Below, piece by piece: positions 11,766 through 24,712 of a DNA stretch of 64,000 bases. Source of the DNA: Gnetum montanum (taxonomy: Eukaryota; Streptophyta; Gnetopsida; Gnetales; Gnetaceae); the NCBI GenBank assembly GCA_015680685.1, contig MNCI01009412.1, forward strand, positions 61,541-125,540, read 5' to 3'. Made by a program: the position numbers and the translations under genes. The notes under the pieces are model-generated. The model was given only the letters and a program-made list of their open reading frames with translations, had not been told where the DNA came from and ran no database searches. The stretch's first letter is position 1; each line of letters starts with the position of its first letter.

Positions 11766-13217
11766 TGAAATAACACAAAATTTTGAGTCTCGACATCTGG
11801 ACTACAAATTTGGCTAAGTGTCAAAACAGTGCCACTTTATCCATATTTTTCCAAGTATTGAATGTAGTCAGCTCCAACTACCAAATTTGCAAAATTTTTC
11901 TAAGTGTCAAAATGATGGTACTTTTTGTAGATTTGTGTGTCAAGCTATGCAGTGTAGCGTAGCATAGCACACATGTCAAGCTGTGCAGTGTAGCACAACG
12001 TAGCACATATGTCAAGCTGTGTAGTGTAGCACAACGTAGCACACATGTTAAGCTATGTAGCATAGCACAACGTAGCAGACATGTTAAGTTGTGTAGCATA
12101 GTGCAACATAGCACACCTATCAAGCTACACAACATAGTGCAGTGTAGCACAATTGTCAAGCTATGCAGTGTAGCACAATGTAGCACAATTGTCAATCTAT
12201 GCAGTGTAGCATAGCATAGCACACTTGTCAAGCTATTCAGCATAGCATAGCGTAGCACACCTGTCAAGTTGCATAGCCTAGCACAACGTAGCACATCTAT
12301 TAAGCTATGTAGCATAGCACAACTATTAAGCCGTGCAGCATAGCACATGTCAAGCTGTGTAGTGTAGCACAACATAGCACACCTATCTAGCTATGCAAAT
12401 AGCATCCCATGTCTTATGTGTAACATGGGATGAGTGTAGCAGATAGCGTGGTCCCACCGACCAAACTACCATGCGGCACCTGATCTACATTTTGGGCTAA
12501 CTCTAGCCCTATAAGTACCCTTGCACCCTAGTGTTTCAGGAGGGGGGGTTGGCTTCCATTTTTCACTAGTAAGGCAATTGACACTTCCATTTGGACATTT
12601 TGGCACTTTGGCATTTTGTCACTTAGCACCATGGGCGAATGAGACCCAGGGCACACTACACTAGTAGAGAAACATAGCTACACCGCACACTACATTACAA
12701 CCCCATTGTAGCCTTGTAGAACATCGCATGGTACACCATGGCTACTAACCCAACAAGCATAGTTCAACATAGTGAGCACTAGACTTCACAGCCTAACACC
12801 ACTGAGGTTGTGACTACACTCCCACTGCACCTGTTATACACTGTGTATCTTTTGAGAGCCTTTCTGAATTAGCTATGCTCCTTCTTTTGGGGTGTGCACT
12901 GCTATTCTCAAATTCTATTGCATTTCTCAAGCATTTCTCTTTGGAACTTAGGATAACACTTGTATTTTCTCACTTTTTCATACATATTTGCATGTTCACA
13001 TCACTGTTCTTCAACTAGGACAGGCTTCTACACTCTAGCTTAATTGAACCTAATGCCCACGCGTAACGTAGTACAAACCCTTCTCACACATGGTCGTTTT
13101 AACACCATGTAAGTCCCTATCTGATCGACAAGATCATTCAGGGCATCCCATTTTCATTTCCTCTAGCACAGCCCTCTCATGGATTTGGGGTTAGGCTATA
13201 CACCTAGTGACCTCTCA
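11766..13217 (+). repeat. 3' LTR of E1, right end trimmed
   Basis: Direct repeat of 4454-5964, beginning TGAAATAACACAAAATTTT. It has its own 36-bp array and TATA-like box (12510-12517). Similarity stops after 'gtgacctctca', where the 5' copy continues 'gttccaacca'. The two LTRs differ at many positions, so the insertion is old. Confidence 0.85.
11938..12400 (+). repeat. 36-bp tandem array inside the E1 3' LTR
   Basis: Same repeat as in the 5' LTR, about 13 units, two of them shortened (near 12300-12345). The long minus-strand open frame 11878-12375 is a by-product of the repeat and not a gene. Confidence 0.85.
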
Positions 13218-13885
13218 ATTTTTGATAGTCTTTCTTAGATTTCTATTATTCCTAGTGCATGCTTGTAGTGTGATGTTTGTAATCATATGACACCTTTGTT
13301 CGGGTGTGACATACTTGGACATGTTACATGATTGGAAATAAAGATTGAGATTATCCCATCATTTTTGCATTCACTTACATTATTATTGTCTTTAATTATT
13401 AATTATTTACTATTTCTTTAGTTAACATTTAGCAGAATGCGTATGCCTTAATCACGAGCATTTAAGTGTAAGTACTTGGTAATCCAGCAATGTATCATTT
13501 GGTGCATCTAGTGACATATACTTGGTAGTCCTAGAGGTAGTCTCACAAAGTCCAAGGCATGCATAAATAATTATGAGTGAATACTCATCACACCTAGGCT
13601 AGTTTAGATTTTATTTTCCATTATTCATTAGATTAATTAATTTATCTCTTTATTATCATTAGGAGTAGCATAAAATTAGACAATATCATATGTCTCACTT
13701 TGGACTAAACCATACGTGACAAAGCTACCACTAGTCTAAGTGGGAAGACAATGAACTACGGTCAGAGCATAATGATCTAGATACCACAACTAGTCCTATC
13801 CATGGAATTAGATGGGATTGTGCATGAATGCTTGTGATTCGTATGGTTGGGCATAGGGGTACCTTGCCGCCCATAAACAAGAAAC
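13218..13885. other. Unassigned spacer after E1
   Basis: No coding potential and no match to other parts of the window. It could be a 0.66-kb solo LTR of another family, since it begins 'tgatagtctttcttag' near 13223 and has 'cccataaaca' near 13880. I see neither a target duplication nor a second copy to support this. Confidence 0.25.
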
Positions 13886-14520
13886 CTAAAAACATTTCCT
13901 TAACTCAACTTGAGGTTCTTTAGATGTTTCTAAAGCCTTCGTACCTTCTCCTTGGCTATTTTCATCCTTTTCCATATTTTTTTGGCTATTTCCTAAATTG
14001 GGATGGGTGTTTTCAAACATTTCAAACATTTCCTTGGCTACACATGTTGTCTCTGACCTTGCTAGGATGTCTTCTATGTCAACCAAGATCTTGGGAAAGA
14101 CATCTACTATTTTTGAGAGATGTTTTCTTCTAGCCGATGACATCTTCTTTTATGGAAAGAAATCTTACCCAATATGTCTCCAAGTTTAGGAAGAAATCTC
14201 TTCTAAGACATCTTCTCACTAGAAAAAATGTCTTTCCTAAGACATCTACACTTTTAGCAAGACATCTTCTTTGACTTCTAGACATCTATAGTTACCCCTA
14301 GATCTTAGACAAGATGTTTGTTAGCCTTATAGGATGAATTTTTCAAGTTCAAAACCTACAAAACATACATGTAGGAAAGGACAAGGAAATTAGAAGAGAT
14401 GTCCCTACACTATCTCTCGCACCCTTCAAAAAGCAAACTCAAGTGAACAAGGGAGTAGGGGTTACAATGATCTTCCACTAATGAAGTTTGGTCTGATGGA
14501 CCCATATGACATCATTAGTG
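13886..14520. other. Spacer with repeated AGACATCTT motif
   Basis: From 14100 to 14330 the decamer AAGACATCTT and close variants recur about eight times. The same decamer is dense in the LTRs of C1 and C2. This may be a decayed LTR fragment of that gag-only family. The open frames on both strands at 13886-14189 resemble nothing known. Confidence 0.35.
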
Positions 14521-14523
14521 GAC

Positions 14524-15475
14524 TTATCCTACCAATGGCCTCTTGACTCCTTGAGTACTAAATGCTTTGCTCCTCTTGAGTAAAATCATCTTTCTCTTAA
14601 TTGGATGCTTGGATTGATCAATAGACCTCTTTAACTCATTGATGCTCTTCTGTATGGTCTTTTCATTAGTTGGTTTATGATAGTACATAAGATTTGAAAC
14701 ATTAAAAATAAAAGAAATACCAAAATCATTTGGTAAATCAATATTAAAAGCATTATAATTGCTCTTAGCCTTGATTTTAAAAGGCCCCATTTTCTTAGCT
14801 TTCAATTTAGAGAATTTAACACCTATAAACTATTTCTTCTTTATGTACATACAAATCAAGTCACCAACAATAAAAGAAAGATTTTGCTTATCCTCATTCA
14901 TATTAAGAACTCTCTCTTTAGCCTTCTCTAGAATTGAATTTTCTTGTGCATGGAGATTCCTCATCTCTTGCACAAAATCAACAATAAGTTGAGCTTCACC
15001 ATGAAATATCTTTAAAGTTTCCACCATCTTTGGACAAAACTCATAGTTCACCTTAACTGGTCTTTTACCAATAGCATCATGAAAAGCGTTAGTGTATGAA
15101 AACTCAGCATGACACAATAGGTTTTTCCACTTATTTGGCTATTCATCATACAAACATCTTAATATGTTTAGTAAGGATTTATTCACCACCTCTATTTAAC
15201 ATCAAATTATGTATGAAATGGACTAGAAAAATTCAAATTTATCCCTAAAATTTTTCAAAGGGACCTCCAAAAATTACTTGTGAACTTAGTTGTTGGTAAT
15301 ACCTTTGGATTATCACTATTTCTTTGTTTCTTCCCTAGTAATAAAAGAAACAATGGTAGGAAAAGATTTACTCAATACCAACACTTATCTTCTTTTTGTA
15401 ATAAAAATCACAAGGCTAATAACTCTTTCAAAAATTCAAGTTTTGGTGTTTACTAGTTTTTGCAAACACTAAGGC
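14524..15475 (-). pseudogene. Ty3/gypsy integrase C-terminal half, decayed (separate family)
   Basis: On the minus strand, conceptual translation from about 15290 to 15120 reads FTSNFWRSL, then ILGINLNFSS, then EVVNKSLLNILRCLYDE. This is the block from the second catalytic Asp region to the Glu region of plant Ty3/gypsy integrases (canonically FxSxFWxxL ... LGTxLxFSxxxHPQTDGQTEVVN). Open frame 15117-14830 continues with AEFSYTNAFHDAIGKRPVKVNY and GDLICMYIKKK. Frame 14805-14524 gives KMGPFKIKAKSNYNAFNIDLP, the SH3-like C-terminal region (PFKI...YxIDLP). This family is distinct from E0-E3. The DGQTE segment is damaged and no LTR was found. Sequence upstream of 15475 is too decayed to follow. 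Confidence 0.7.
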
Positions 15476-16322
15476 CCAAATACCTCCAAATAAACTAAGT
15501 AGTTGTAAAGAACTATGTGTTTGGGCTAACATTCAGTATAAATTTTATGAATTTAATATTTGGAGCTTAATAGAAAATTATAGTTTTATGAAAGGATTCA
15601 ACCACTTTTTACTCTATTTTGTAAGAAAATAGATTTTCAGCTATGTCAGAACTACTTAGTCCACATAATCTTGATCGTATGATACTTGTACTAATCATCC
15701 ATTCATCTAATGCTTAAGTGTAATTCAATAGTTTCATTATCAATCTTTCCTAGAGAGAAAATTCTATGAAAAAAAATAAGAAATAGAGTATGATTCAATG
15801 GATTTTAAGAAGTATAACAATTAAATTAGATAAAATCTTAAACATTGAGATGAGATAGTAGTAACATGAGCAAACAATTTGGAAAATATAGCTATTCAAA
15901 TTAATCAATAATACCAAAAAGTACTAAAAACTTAGCTTAAACAAGTAATGAAAAAATTTCAATAAATGATGTGCAAGGTATACTATGATCTTGACTAGTA
16001 GCTATGCAACTATCATAAAGTAGAAAAATGAAAATAACTTACTAAATAGAAGTTAATAAGCTAATCAAATTTGAACTTACAATATCATTGTATAAATATC
16101 CTAGAGTTTGTTCATCCTAGCTTCCCCCTTCAATGATTATTCAAACAAATCTTCTCAAAGCTTTATATAGCAGTCTCTCATAGTTACAATCATTACAAGA
16201 GTTAATGGTATAATTGCCTCATGTTCTCCAAATATAACTAGAAATTGTTAAATAACTATTCAACCTTTAGAAAAATTCCTCTCATTTTCTAAATTTGTAA
16301 TCCCTCTACTGATAATACTATG
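15476..16322. other. AT-rich spacer left of E3
   Basis: No feature can be supported. It is joined, across E3, to 38977 onward; E3 inserted at the TTAAT that ends this stretch. Confidence 0.5.
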
Positions 16323-16327
16323 TTAAT
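16323..16327 (+). repeat. Target-site duplication of E3, left copy (TTAAT)
   Basis: TTAAT abuts the TG of the E3 5' LTR. The same five bases follow the 3' LTR end at 38972-38976. Confidence 0.75.
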
Positions 16328-17695
16328 TGAAATAGCATAAAAAATTCATGTTGTAACCTTCATTTCCTAACTTGAGTCAAGGATTCATTGTAAATGTAAG
16401 ATTTGTAGTTGACAAGCTACGATCTTGCATACTTTAACTTTTTGGATTAAAAATGCCTCAAATGTTGGACTTGGGAAGGCTGAAAATAACTTGGAAATGG
16501 CCAAAATTGGCATTTTCATTGATTTATATGGGGTTATATCCTCAACTATGTTGGAAACATGTACCCACCAAAGTGTAAATGGAATTACTGGGATTTCCCA
16601 TTTTCAAATGAGTGTAATCACTACCAAAACTTAGAAAAGATGTAGCATTGGAATTGTTAGATTTTCCATTTCCATTGTCCCAACAATGGTTAGTGTAGTC
16701 ATCCCAAGTTTTTAGTAGTAATGATGTCAATGGAAAATGGCTTCAATAAAATAATGGAACAATGGAATATGTAGGATTTTCTAATGATGCAGTTGATGAC
16801 ATTTTTAAGAAGATTCAGTAGAGTAAGGATGGTACTAGTGTATTCACATGAGTCCATTTACTATTTATTGTAAAAAAATGAATTTTTGTTGCTATAGTAT
16901 TTCAAAATTATTATAAATGGCAAGTACAATAAAGACAGATGATTGTTGACACTTGCAAATTGACACCAATCTATCAATAATAATGTCAAGTATGTAGGCC
17001 CAAAAATAGCCAATTGCACACTATATAAGCCACAAGTAAATAAGCTAATATTGTTCAACCACTATGGCAAAAACAACACTTTGCAAGCATTTTTGAACAC
17101 CCAAGAGCACTTTGCAGCAAACACCTGTTCACAACCTTACAATACTTTTGAGAAGAATCTAGTGTATACACTAGGCAAAAAGACTCCCGTGTGACATCAT
17201 TGCACCAAAAGTGTAACATCATCCCATAGACACAATTGTAGATCTTATTGAAAACTAGTGGGAATTACAAGAAAAGGAAGTTGGGAAACATCTAGATCAT
17301 GGAACTTTAAGTGCAGATTGCAAGTTTCAATAGAATTCAGGAATCCTCCTAAGCAACTTCATTGACACCAAGGACATAACTTGTACCTCTTAAAATTTGT
17401 ACTTTATTTTCAATTTTAATAAATTCATAGTTTATTAGGTGCATTTTTAATTTCATGTTTTATTTCTATGTTGGTTTTTATCCCATATCTATAATTTCAC
17501 TTTTATTTCTCATTTTATCATTTTTTAATTTTCTCATTTTTGTTGATACTTTTGTAAGTTCTTAGGTGATTGGCTAGACCATCTAGGGTACCTTGAATTC
17601 CATTTTCAAAGGCCCTTTGAATTTAACATTACAACTATCCCATTGGTTGGGATTTTTGGTTTTTGTTCCAGCAAATAAAATTTCTAGGTCCAACA
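16328..17695 (+). repeat. 5' LTR of E3
   Basis: It begins TGAAATAGCATAAAAAATTC and matches 31715 onward and the E0 LTR. A TATA-like box lies at 17022-17028. It ends at 'tccaaca' shortly before the primer site. Length is about 1368 bp. It lacks the gtagca arrays of the E1 LTR. Confidence 0.85.
17022..17028 (+). promoter_or_regulatory. TATA-like box of E3 5' LTR
   Basis: TATATAA is followed by 'gccacaagtaaat'. The 3' LTR has TATATATAA at 32520-32528 in the same context. Confidence 0.5.
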
Positions 17696-17701
17696 ATTTT
17701 T

Positions 17702-17719
17702 TGATGCTAGAATGACAAC
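17702..17719 (+). other. Primer binding site of E3 (decayed tRNA-Asn type)
   Basis: TGATGCTAGAATGACAACC sits six bases after the LTR end. Eleven of the first thirteen bases match the ideal TGGCGCTAGAAGG. The CpG is again lost. Confidence 0.5.
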
Positions 17720-18130
17720 CTCCACTCAAATTCTAGGCCAAAATCATTTTTTCAACTATCACATTTTCAAGTTTTGAAATCTATGAGCATATTTTATTGA
17801 AACCTTGAAAACTAGTGCAATTGGGTTTTCTTAGTATTCTCATAGTAGTTGTTGGTTTCCTTGAAGCTAGTGTAGTTGACTAAAATACCTATCTAGTATA
17901 ATAGAAATTGACTAAAATACCCATATGCTATAACATGTGTCTACTATGGTACCAATTTACTATGATACTTGTTTACTGTACTACCTATTTACTTAAATTC
18001 CTATTTTCTCTTTTCACCACTTAGTAGTAGTTTTCATTACCATTCCATTTATAAATACTTATGCTAGTGGATTATCCCACTTATTACACTTACTAAAAAT
18101 AGTGAAAAAGAGAAAAATATAGTTTTCACC

Positions 18131-20480
18131 ATGTCTTTCAACTAGTCAACTATATTACCCTACAACTTCATTGACAACACTTCTAGCAAAGAGGCTATGA
18201 GGGTCTATGATCCCAAGGACCTTATAGTAGTTGAAAATAGGTAATCCCTTAGGCTAAGGGGTCAAAGCCTTAATTTTTCCATTATAAATAAAGAGAATTA
18301 TAATTTTATTTATGCAACAATTCAAGCAAGCTTGCTCATTCCATGTTAGGAATCTAAAGCAAAATGTGAGTACGAGGTTATCCATTGTGATGGGAAGTAG
18401 TATATCCCTTCTCCATATGATAACATACCTTTGAATGACACCCATGTCCATAGTTTATCTCATTTTATTAGGATGTATGAGCATAGTAATAACCTCAGTA
18501 TGGTGCGCCAACATGAAGAAACCAATGAGTTTGAGGCTAAGCCTAAACTTGATATCTTCATTGAGGCTCTATTCCAAACAATAGCCCCCTAGGTTACTAT
18601 GCGTACTTTAACCCCTCTAGTTACATCCATAGGCTAGGTGTCTCAACCATCATCTCTTGTGTATCCCATAATGTCTGGAACTATACCATTATAGGCACAC
18701 ACTAAGTACAACCTATGCCGTAGATAACCTCCATTTCTTCATCTATGCCATTTGCCATGTAGCCTTGGTCTGTAGAGCTATCATTGATGGCTCTCACCAT
18801 CACTCATCCCTTCTTCATTACAATGGGTCCCATGGTAAGATTCCAAATAATCTAAGGATTACAAAGACCCTTTGTACCCTTTGTTTCCCAAGTGCTTGCT
18901 TTGACCTCCTTCTCATTGTTCGATCCCCCTATGCCCATGATGACCAAGCCACTCCCTTTTATACCTTAATCCATTAAGAGGCCATAGGCCTTTCAATTAA
19001 CACCTCAACCATTAACACAAATACCACAAGCCATGGGAATTCTCCAAGGCTTGGATTAAGCTTTCTAAATGATCCAAGACCTTATTGAAGAGCTACAAAA
19101 ACTCAAGGTCAATACAATTTATATGGTCAAGGTTATGGATTTTTATCAAGATGGTCTTATAAGCCCTACTGTGCTGTAAATGATCTTTCCTATAAATATG
19201 CCCATACCAAACTTCACCAAGTACAATGATGAAGCGGATCCCAATGCAGTCTTGGTTCCCTTCCAGTTTGAGTGTCTCTGTTTGCAAGATTGGTCTTATA
19301 TGATACCAAGGATTTTACCCATGTCCATTAAGGATAAAGCTCTATATCGGTATCGAACCTTGCCTAGGGGTTCCATCTCTTTCTTTGAAAACATAATAGA
19401 CTAATTTTTCAACCACTTCAGATGCAACTTGAAGCTATATGCTACATTGGATCAATTGATGAAGGTGAGGTAGGAGCCACTTGAACTAGTCAAAAGGTTC
19501 ATTCAAAGATGGAACTGAATAGTTAATAAGATTCCATAGCCTATTGTTGAAACTCATCTCTTTGCCATCTATAAGGAAGTTGTGAATAACTTTATTAAGT
19601 TAAAGCTCTACTATTTAGAACCCCAGTCACTAAGCCAAGCCTTCTTTACACTAAGAACATTAAGGAGGTAGCTGAGGCAAGCAACAACCTAGCATACATT
19701 CCTATAAAAACCAAGACATGAGGAGAGATATGGATAAAACCAAGCAAGAACATACAACCATGGCTATAGTAACAAAAGAGTTAAAATAAGGGAGAGGTGG
19801 AGATCACTGCCTCATAACACATACCAAGAATCATCACAACCATTCACTTCCTATGCCCCAAATCAACCAAAACCAAAATTTGGAAGGAAGGATAGGTCTA
19901 AGTGCACTAAGTTGTCTATGAAGCCATCTAAGCTCTTAGAATAGTTTTTTAGAAACAACCATATACAACATAAGCAACTATCTGAAGAAGCTTGTAAGAG
20001 GTATGATCATCTTTGTAACATAGCTAGAAATCCAATCATAGTTACCAAAGATGATTTGAAGCTAACAAAGTATTTTAGACTAGATAGGTAATATCATTAT
20101 CATCAATTGGATGGTCATGACACTAATTTTTTTCTAGCATTAGAGGATGATGTCCAAAAGATGATTGATCATGGTGAGTTGATGTTGAATGAGCCCAACT
20201 CTTCAAGTACTAACAACAACTCCTATCCCATAGTATCATTCACAAAAACTAAATGGTTTAATCCTCCTAGGTTACTATTTATCATCAAAGTACCACCATA
20301 GCCCCAAAACATAAAGCCTAGAGAGCCTTTCATCATATGAGTACCACCTTCTCAAGCCCCTAAGAAGCCCTTCATTATACGTGTCCCACCTTTAGGGGAA
20401 TCAACATCACAACCAAAACCACGAGTTGCTAATCCTTCAAAGCCTATGGAACCATCTATTATTTGAGTCCCTTCACCTTC
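18131..20480 (+). pseudogene. gag: Decayed gag polyprotein region of E3
   Basis: An ATG at 18131 is followed by a frame with early stops. The gag core is in 19180-19404 and onward to about 19670: NFTKYNDEADPNAVLVPF, then KALYRYRTLPRGSISFFENI, matching Retrotrans_gag. The zinc-knuckle-like block is at about 20095-20170 (YHYHQLDGHDTNFFLALEDD), with cysteines replaced. Then come PFIIRVP-type repeats to 20480. Alignment with the E1 and E2 gag is clear at each block. Stops are frequent, so no full protein could be made. Confidence 0.75.
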
Positions 20481-21059
20481 AAGAAGTAAGCCTACAATAA
20501 CCTATGACCAAAGCCCACCTATAGTGGCCCACAACTTAGAGGCTAGCATGAAACCATCATCCCAATAATGATGAAATCAACCCATTGCCAAACCAATGAT
20601 GAATTCCACTTAAGATGACCAATAACAAAAGGTTTCAAAACAAGTGATACTAGGACCAACTACACCCATGGACTAGAGGCCCAAGGAACATGGACTAAAA
20701 CCTAAGCCACAAACTCTAGGAAGGATGGAGGAGGTTAGAACCACCAAGGCTGAAGCATTACATACTAAAGGGAAGAATTTCCTTACAACCATGGAGAAAG
20801 CCAAATGATCACTTAAACAAAAGAACATATCACTGAACTTGTTTGACTTGGTCATGAGCTCTCCTACACATAGAGATGCATTTGCCTAGATGTTGACTTT
20901 TATCTCTACAAGTAGAGACATGCTGACTAATCAAAAGTTAATTAAGCTTCACTTAGGGAAAATGGATATCAACCATGCTCAAATTTTATGATAGTGAAGC
21001 AAAAATTTACTTTCAAAATGGAGAAATGCTATTTGATCCTCTCCTTATTACTATATGAG

Positions 21060-21450
21060 TTTGTAGATAAAAGTTTCACCATGTTCATGTAGATGACAGA
21101 GCAGTAACCAACACTGTACCATTTTTTGTTATTAACAAGGTAGGCCTAATCGAGAATATACAATTGACCACTACCTCAATCCTCAAGTCATTTTGTGGCT
21201 CATGAGTAGTAGTGCAAGGTTCCATCTCCTTGGATTTCATAGCTCAAGAATAGTTTCCCACATCCATAAACTTCTTAGTGGTTGAAGAGACACCTATCTT
21301 CAACTTGATTCTAGGAAGGTCATGGTTAGCTAGGCTTCATGCAGTCGCATCCCCTATACATCAAGAGATTCACTTTCCCTATGAGGGAGGGAAAAGTATC
21401 ATTCATGGGGATAATGTGTCACTACCTTTGGTTAACTATGTCAACGTTGA
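21060..21450 (+). pseudogene. Aspartic protease of E3, decayed
   Basis: At 21081 the frame reads VHVDDRAVTNTVP, equivalent to the Asp-Asp-Gly site of E1 and E2 but with the Gly replaced by Arg. It is followed by KVGLIENIQLTT and, near 21300, FNLILGRSWLARLHAVASPI. That is the full span of a retropepsin domain. The loss of the active-site Gly and the stops show it is inactive. Confidence 0.7.
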
Positions 21451-21789
21451 CTGAGATTTAGAGGTGAAGTTTCAAGAGGAAATTGTCGATACTTAGATTA
21501 GGATGATCAACATCAATAACAATAATGATGCAAGAAACATCAACTCTATAACATGAAGTGATCAACATAAATGCATGCAGCTTAGCATGTTGAACAAGAG
21601 AGAAGGTGCGCACAAGATCGTGCTTAAGGGAATCCTTAATCTATCAAAGTTCAAGCAACAAGTTTGTAGTAAATGTCTTACCACTTATTTTGTTAATGGT
21701 CATTTCTTTACTTCTACAACATTGTATCATAATTCACAATTGGTTTTAGCCTTATATGCTCTTTCAAGAGCATCCCATACTTACTAGGC

Positions 21790-22950
21790 AAGTATGGATC
21801 ATGGTCCACTAAGGCCTAAAATTGGTAACCCTACATCCTGTTATGATCTAAAACTGACACATCACATGATCCACCATGGCCTTAAACTAACATATAGTAT
21901 ATGGCCTTCCATGACCTTAAAATGGGAAACATCTGGCCTATTTACCACCTAGTTTACATTCTTATAGCCTACAAAATGACTATTTTCAACTGAATATAAA
22001 AATGACTATTCATGATTGAAAAAGTGAAAATTACTATTTATAGCGAAAAATAGGAACATAACAATTTGTAGCCAAAAATAGAAAAATAATAGAGTATAAA
22101 AAAATATATGAAGATGATAGTTTAGAAATAAGATTTTGGTTTCCACACAAAATTCCATGCTTAGAAAAAACCAAAACACAACCTAACTCCATAAACCAAA
22201 ATTCCACAAAAATTTAAATAGTAACATCAAAACTAAGAAAAATGATAATAGAAAATCATTTGTAAAAATTATCTAAATTTTTTTTAATTCAATTTAAACC
22301 ATTTATAAAGAAATTCCTAGGATCATGGAATGTTGATGGAATTTTTTTTTCAAATTTTCAATGTTGCCCATCTTCATAGGGATAAATGTGTAATAACCTC
22401 AAAACCATGATTTCATGTGACCTTATAGAAACGATCATAAAAAATTAACTATCTAACAAAATTTCATGATTCCACTACCATTGGAATCATAAAACCATGA
22501 ACTATAATCCCATGTACAAAAACATAAAAATTCATAATTGATTTTTAAGAAAAAATTAGAAAGTTGACATGATTATGGCCGTTCTAGAAAAAACATCATT
22601 TTGAACAAACTAATGGAAATGCCGACTAGTAAAAAACTATTAATCTAAATTTAATGATTTCATAGCTATTGAGATTCTTGAATGATGAACTAAAATCCCA
22701 TACATTAAAACTCAAAAATTCATAAATGTTTGCTATAAAAAATACCAAAGTTATACCAAAAAATAGACCAAGAAATCATTAGTATGCTTGGATTTTGGAC
22801 TTCCAAGCTTGACTATGTTGGGGAAGCCTTAGAATATATGAAATATTCCATCAACTCCCAAAACCCAATCCTAGGCACTCAATCCCTATTTAAAAAACCC
22901 CATGAAAGAGATAGACATGTAAGTGTAGATCTAGGCATAGATTGAGTGGC
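21790..22950 (+). other. E3 non-coding spacer after protease
   Basis: 21800-21930 carries four degenerate repeats with 'tggccttaaactaaca'-like cores. The rest is AT-rich with no frame of note. This corresponds to the start of the protease-RT spacer in E2. Confidence 0.5.
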
Positions 22951-22959
22951 TAAAGGACA

Positions 22960-23445
22960 CCAAAATTCATTCAAAAATTGGTTTCCCATGTGACTATGCT
23001 GGCTTTGCAGTGGACTACATTAGCTTAATGTAGTCCATGGTGGAATAGACTTATCCTAGTCCATCTAGCCTTTAATCGACTCCAAATCTTCATAACATCT
23101 CCTGAAACTTTGGCTAGAGATCCCAATAATCTCAAAACTCAATCAAACTAATAGAATGCTACCAAAAATTGGTGACAACCCATGAATACACTTGAGAAAC
23201 CCAGTGACTATGCTAGCCTAGCATATCCATAAGGTTTATGGAAAGAATTAACTACATAAAACAATCTAGACTTCCAAAAAGTCATTTCAAAGTCTCTACA
23301 CCTTCCCAAGACCTTTAGAGACCTTAGAATGTTGACCAACCAACCAAAAGCCTTTCAAAAACCCATGAAAATCCATTTTCCACGTGTGACTATGCTAGGA
23401 ATAGGGTGACTACATTAGGCTAGTGTAGTGATAGTAGATGCCTAG
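22960..23445 (+). repeat. ~195-bp degenerate tandem repeat with palindrome, left part
   Basis: Three units spaced about 190-200 bp, each with a palindrome of the form 'gactatgctagcctagcat' or 'ctacattaggctagtgtag' (near 23025, 23215 and 23420). The array is interrupted by C1 and resumes at 28310. Confidence 0.6.
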
Positions 23446-24697
23446 TGAGGATCATTGAGCTTAGAGGGGGGTGGGGGATGTGGGGGGTGTTCGGGAATGA
23501 TTAAGTTTCCTAAATTAAAAATTCATTGAGACAAAGTACACACTAAATTTAACATTGTTTCCCAACTTGGGTAGTCCATACTTAGAGGGTAGTTCACAAG
23601 CACACCTTTGAACATTTTTCCACTCAAATGTGGTTTGAAAGGTACCACACCCTGTACAAGCTTTAAGCTTCGATCTGGAGTGATTTGGTGCTACAAATCC
23701 ACTCAACCCTACAAGGTCTCAATAAGCGTAGAATGCTGTTTCTAGGATTTCAAAACCTTTACAACTTGAGCTCTGCCTAGGAGCATTGTGGTGCTACAGA
23801 ACCATTTAATCTCATAGAATCCTGACAAGTTCAAGAATGATTCCTTCCTACAAGAAGCACATCCACCTTGAAGGGCAATAAGAGAATCAAAAGTTACAAG
23901 GTAGGAATGTAACTAAACTTTTTGATCCTTATACAATGAGATACAACTCAATTTAACAAATTATAGTAGAAAAAAGATAGTAAAATAAGGAACAATATCA
24001 CACTAATGATGATTACAATGATTTCTTGATATGACACTTGAAAGTACAACAATACATGCACATTTTTGAATGGAATGAAGTCTTTTTATAGCTAATATGT
24101 TTTAAAAATCACCTTATAATTCAAGAAACAACTATTTAATAGTCATTGGATACATCTTTTTTAAGGTTGAGACATCTTTCTACATTAGACCTTCATTCGG
24201 AAGATATCTTCTTCTAAGGAAAGAATTTTTTGTAAACATCTTGATGAAGACGTCTCTCTCTAGAATGATGTATGCTACTTTTTAGAGATGTGTTTGTTAG
24301 TTCAATCTTCAACTCACCTTTGTAGAGACATCTTTTTCATTAGGGAGACATCTTTCTTTGGTGGTAGATGTCTGTTGTTTCTTGAAGACATTTTTTTGAA
24401 ACTCCTTCTTCTTGACCAAGAAATCTACTATTTCTTTGACACATCTTTCTTCACTTTAAAATCTTTGATATTTTTCCCTAATCATCAAAGTTGGATATTG
24501 AAGTTTTCATTCCTTGTCCATGTTTTTGAAATCCTACATGAATTTTGAAGACCTTGATGATTTATTTCTTGTTAAACCTTTCCTCTTGTTACAAAATCCA
24601 TGACCAAGTTGTTTCCCTACAAATATACAAACAAAAACCACACAAACACTTTTATTCTTTCATTTTCTTAATGTTTTGAAATACCAAAAGGTCAACA
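23446..24697 (-). repeat. 3' LTR of C1
   Basis: Read on the minus strand it begins TGTTGACCTTTTGGTA, as C2 and C3 LTRs do, and ends 'aatgatcctca'. It is about 1252 bp. AAGATGTCTT-type decamers are dense in 24150-24450. The end near 23446-23830 repeats 27884-28225. Confidence 0.8.
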
Positions 24698-24712
24698 ATT
24701 TTTTCCTTTTTG

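Larger units (their letters stand above)
4454..13217 (+). mobile_element. E1: non-autonomous Tat/Ogre-like Ty3/gypsy element (gag + protease only)
   Basis: Two direct LTRs (4454-5964 and 11766-13217) flank a 5.8-kb interior. In order the interior holds a tRNA-Asn-like primer site, a 24-bp repeat leader, decayed gag, protease, an intron-like spacer, a short exon-like remnant, a second intron-like spacer and a polypurine tract. RT, RNase H and integrase are absent. Each LTR carries a 36-bp tandem array. Coding parts have many in-frame stops, mostly TAG/TAA where CAG/CAA is expected. No matching 5-bp target duplication was found, and the 3' LTR lacks its last ~14 bases, so one border has been altered since insertion. 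Confidence 0.85.

Noticed and set aside
11878-12375. 165-residue minus-strand open frame, Leu/Cys/His-rich (similarly 4762-5019)
   Set aside because: Produced by the 36-bp LTR array, whose period is a multiple of three, so any frame without a stop in the unit stays open. It has no start context or homologue.
13223-13880. Possible solo LTR bounded by TG...CA
   Set aside because: No duplication, no second copy in the window and no TATA or primer context; kept only as an unassigned spacer.
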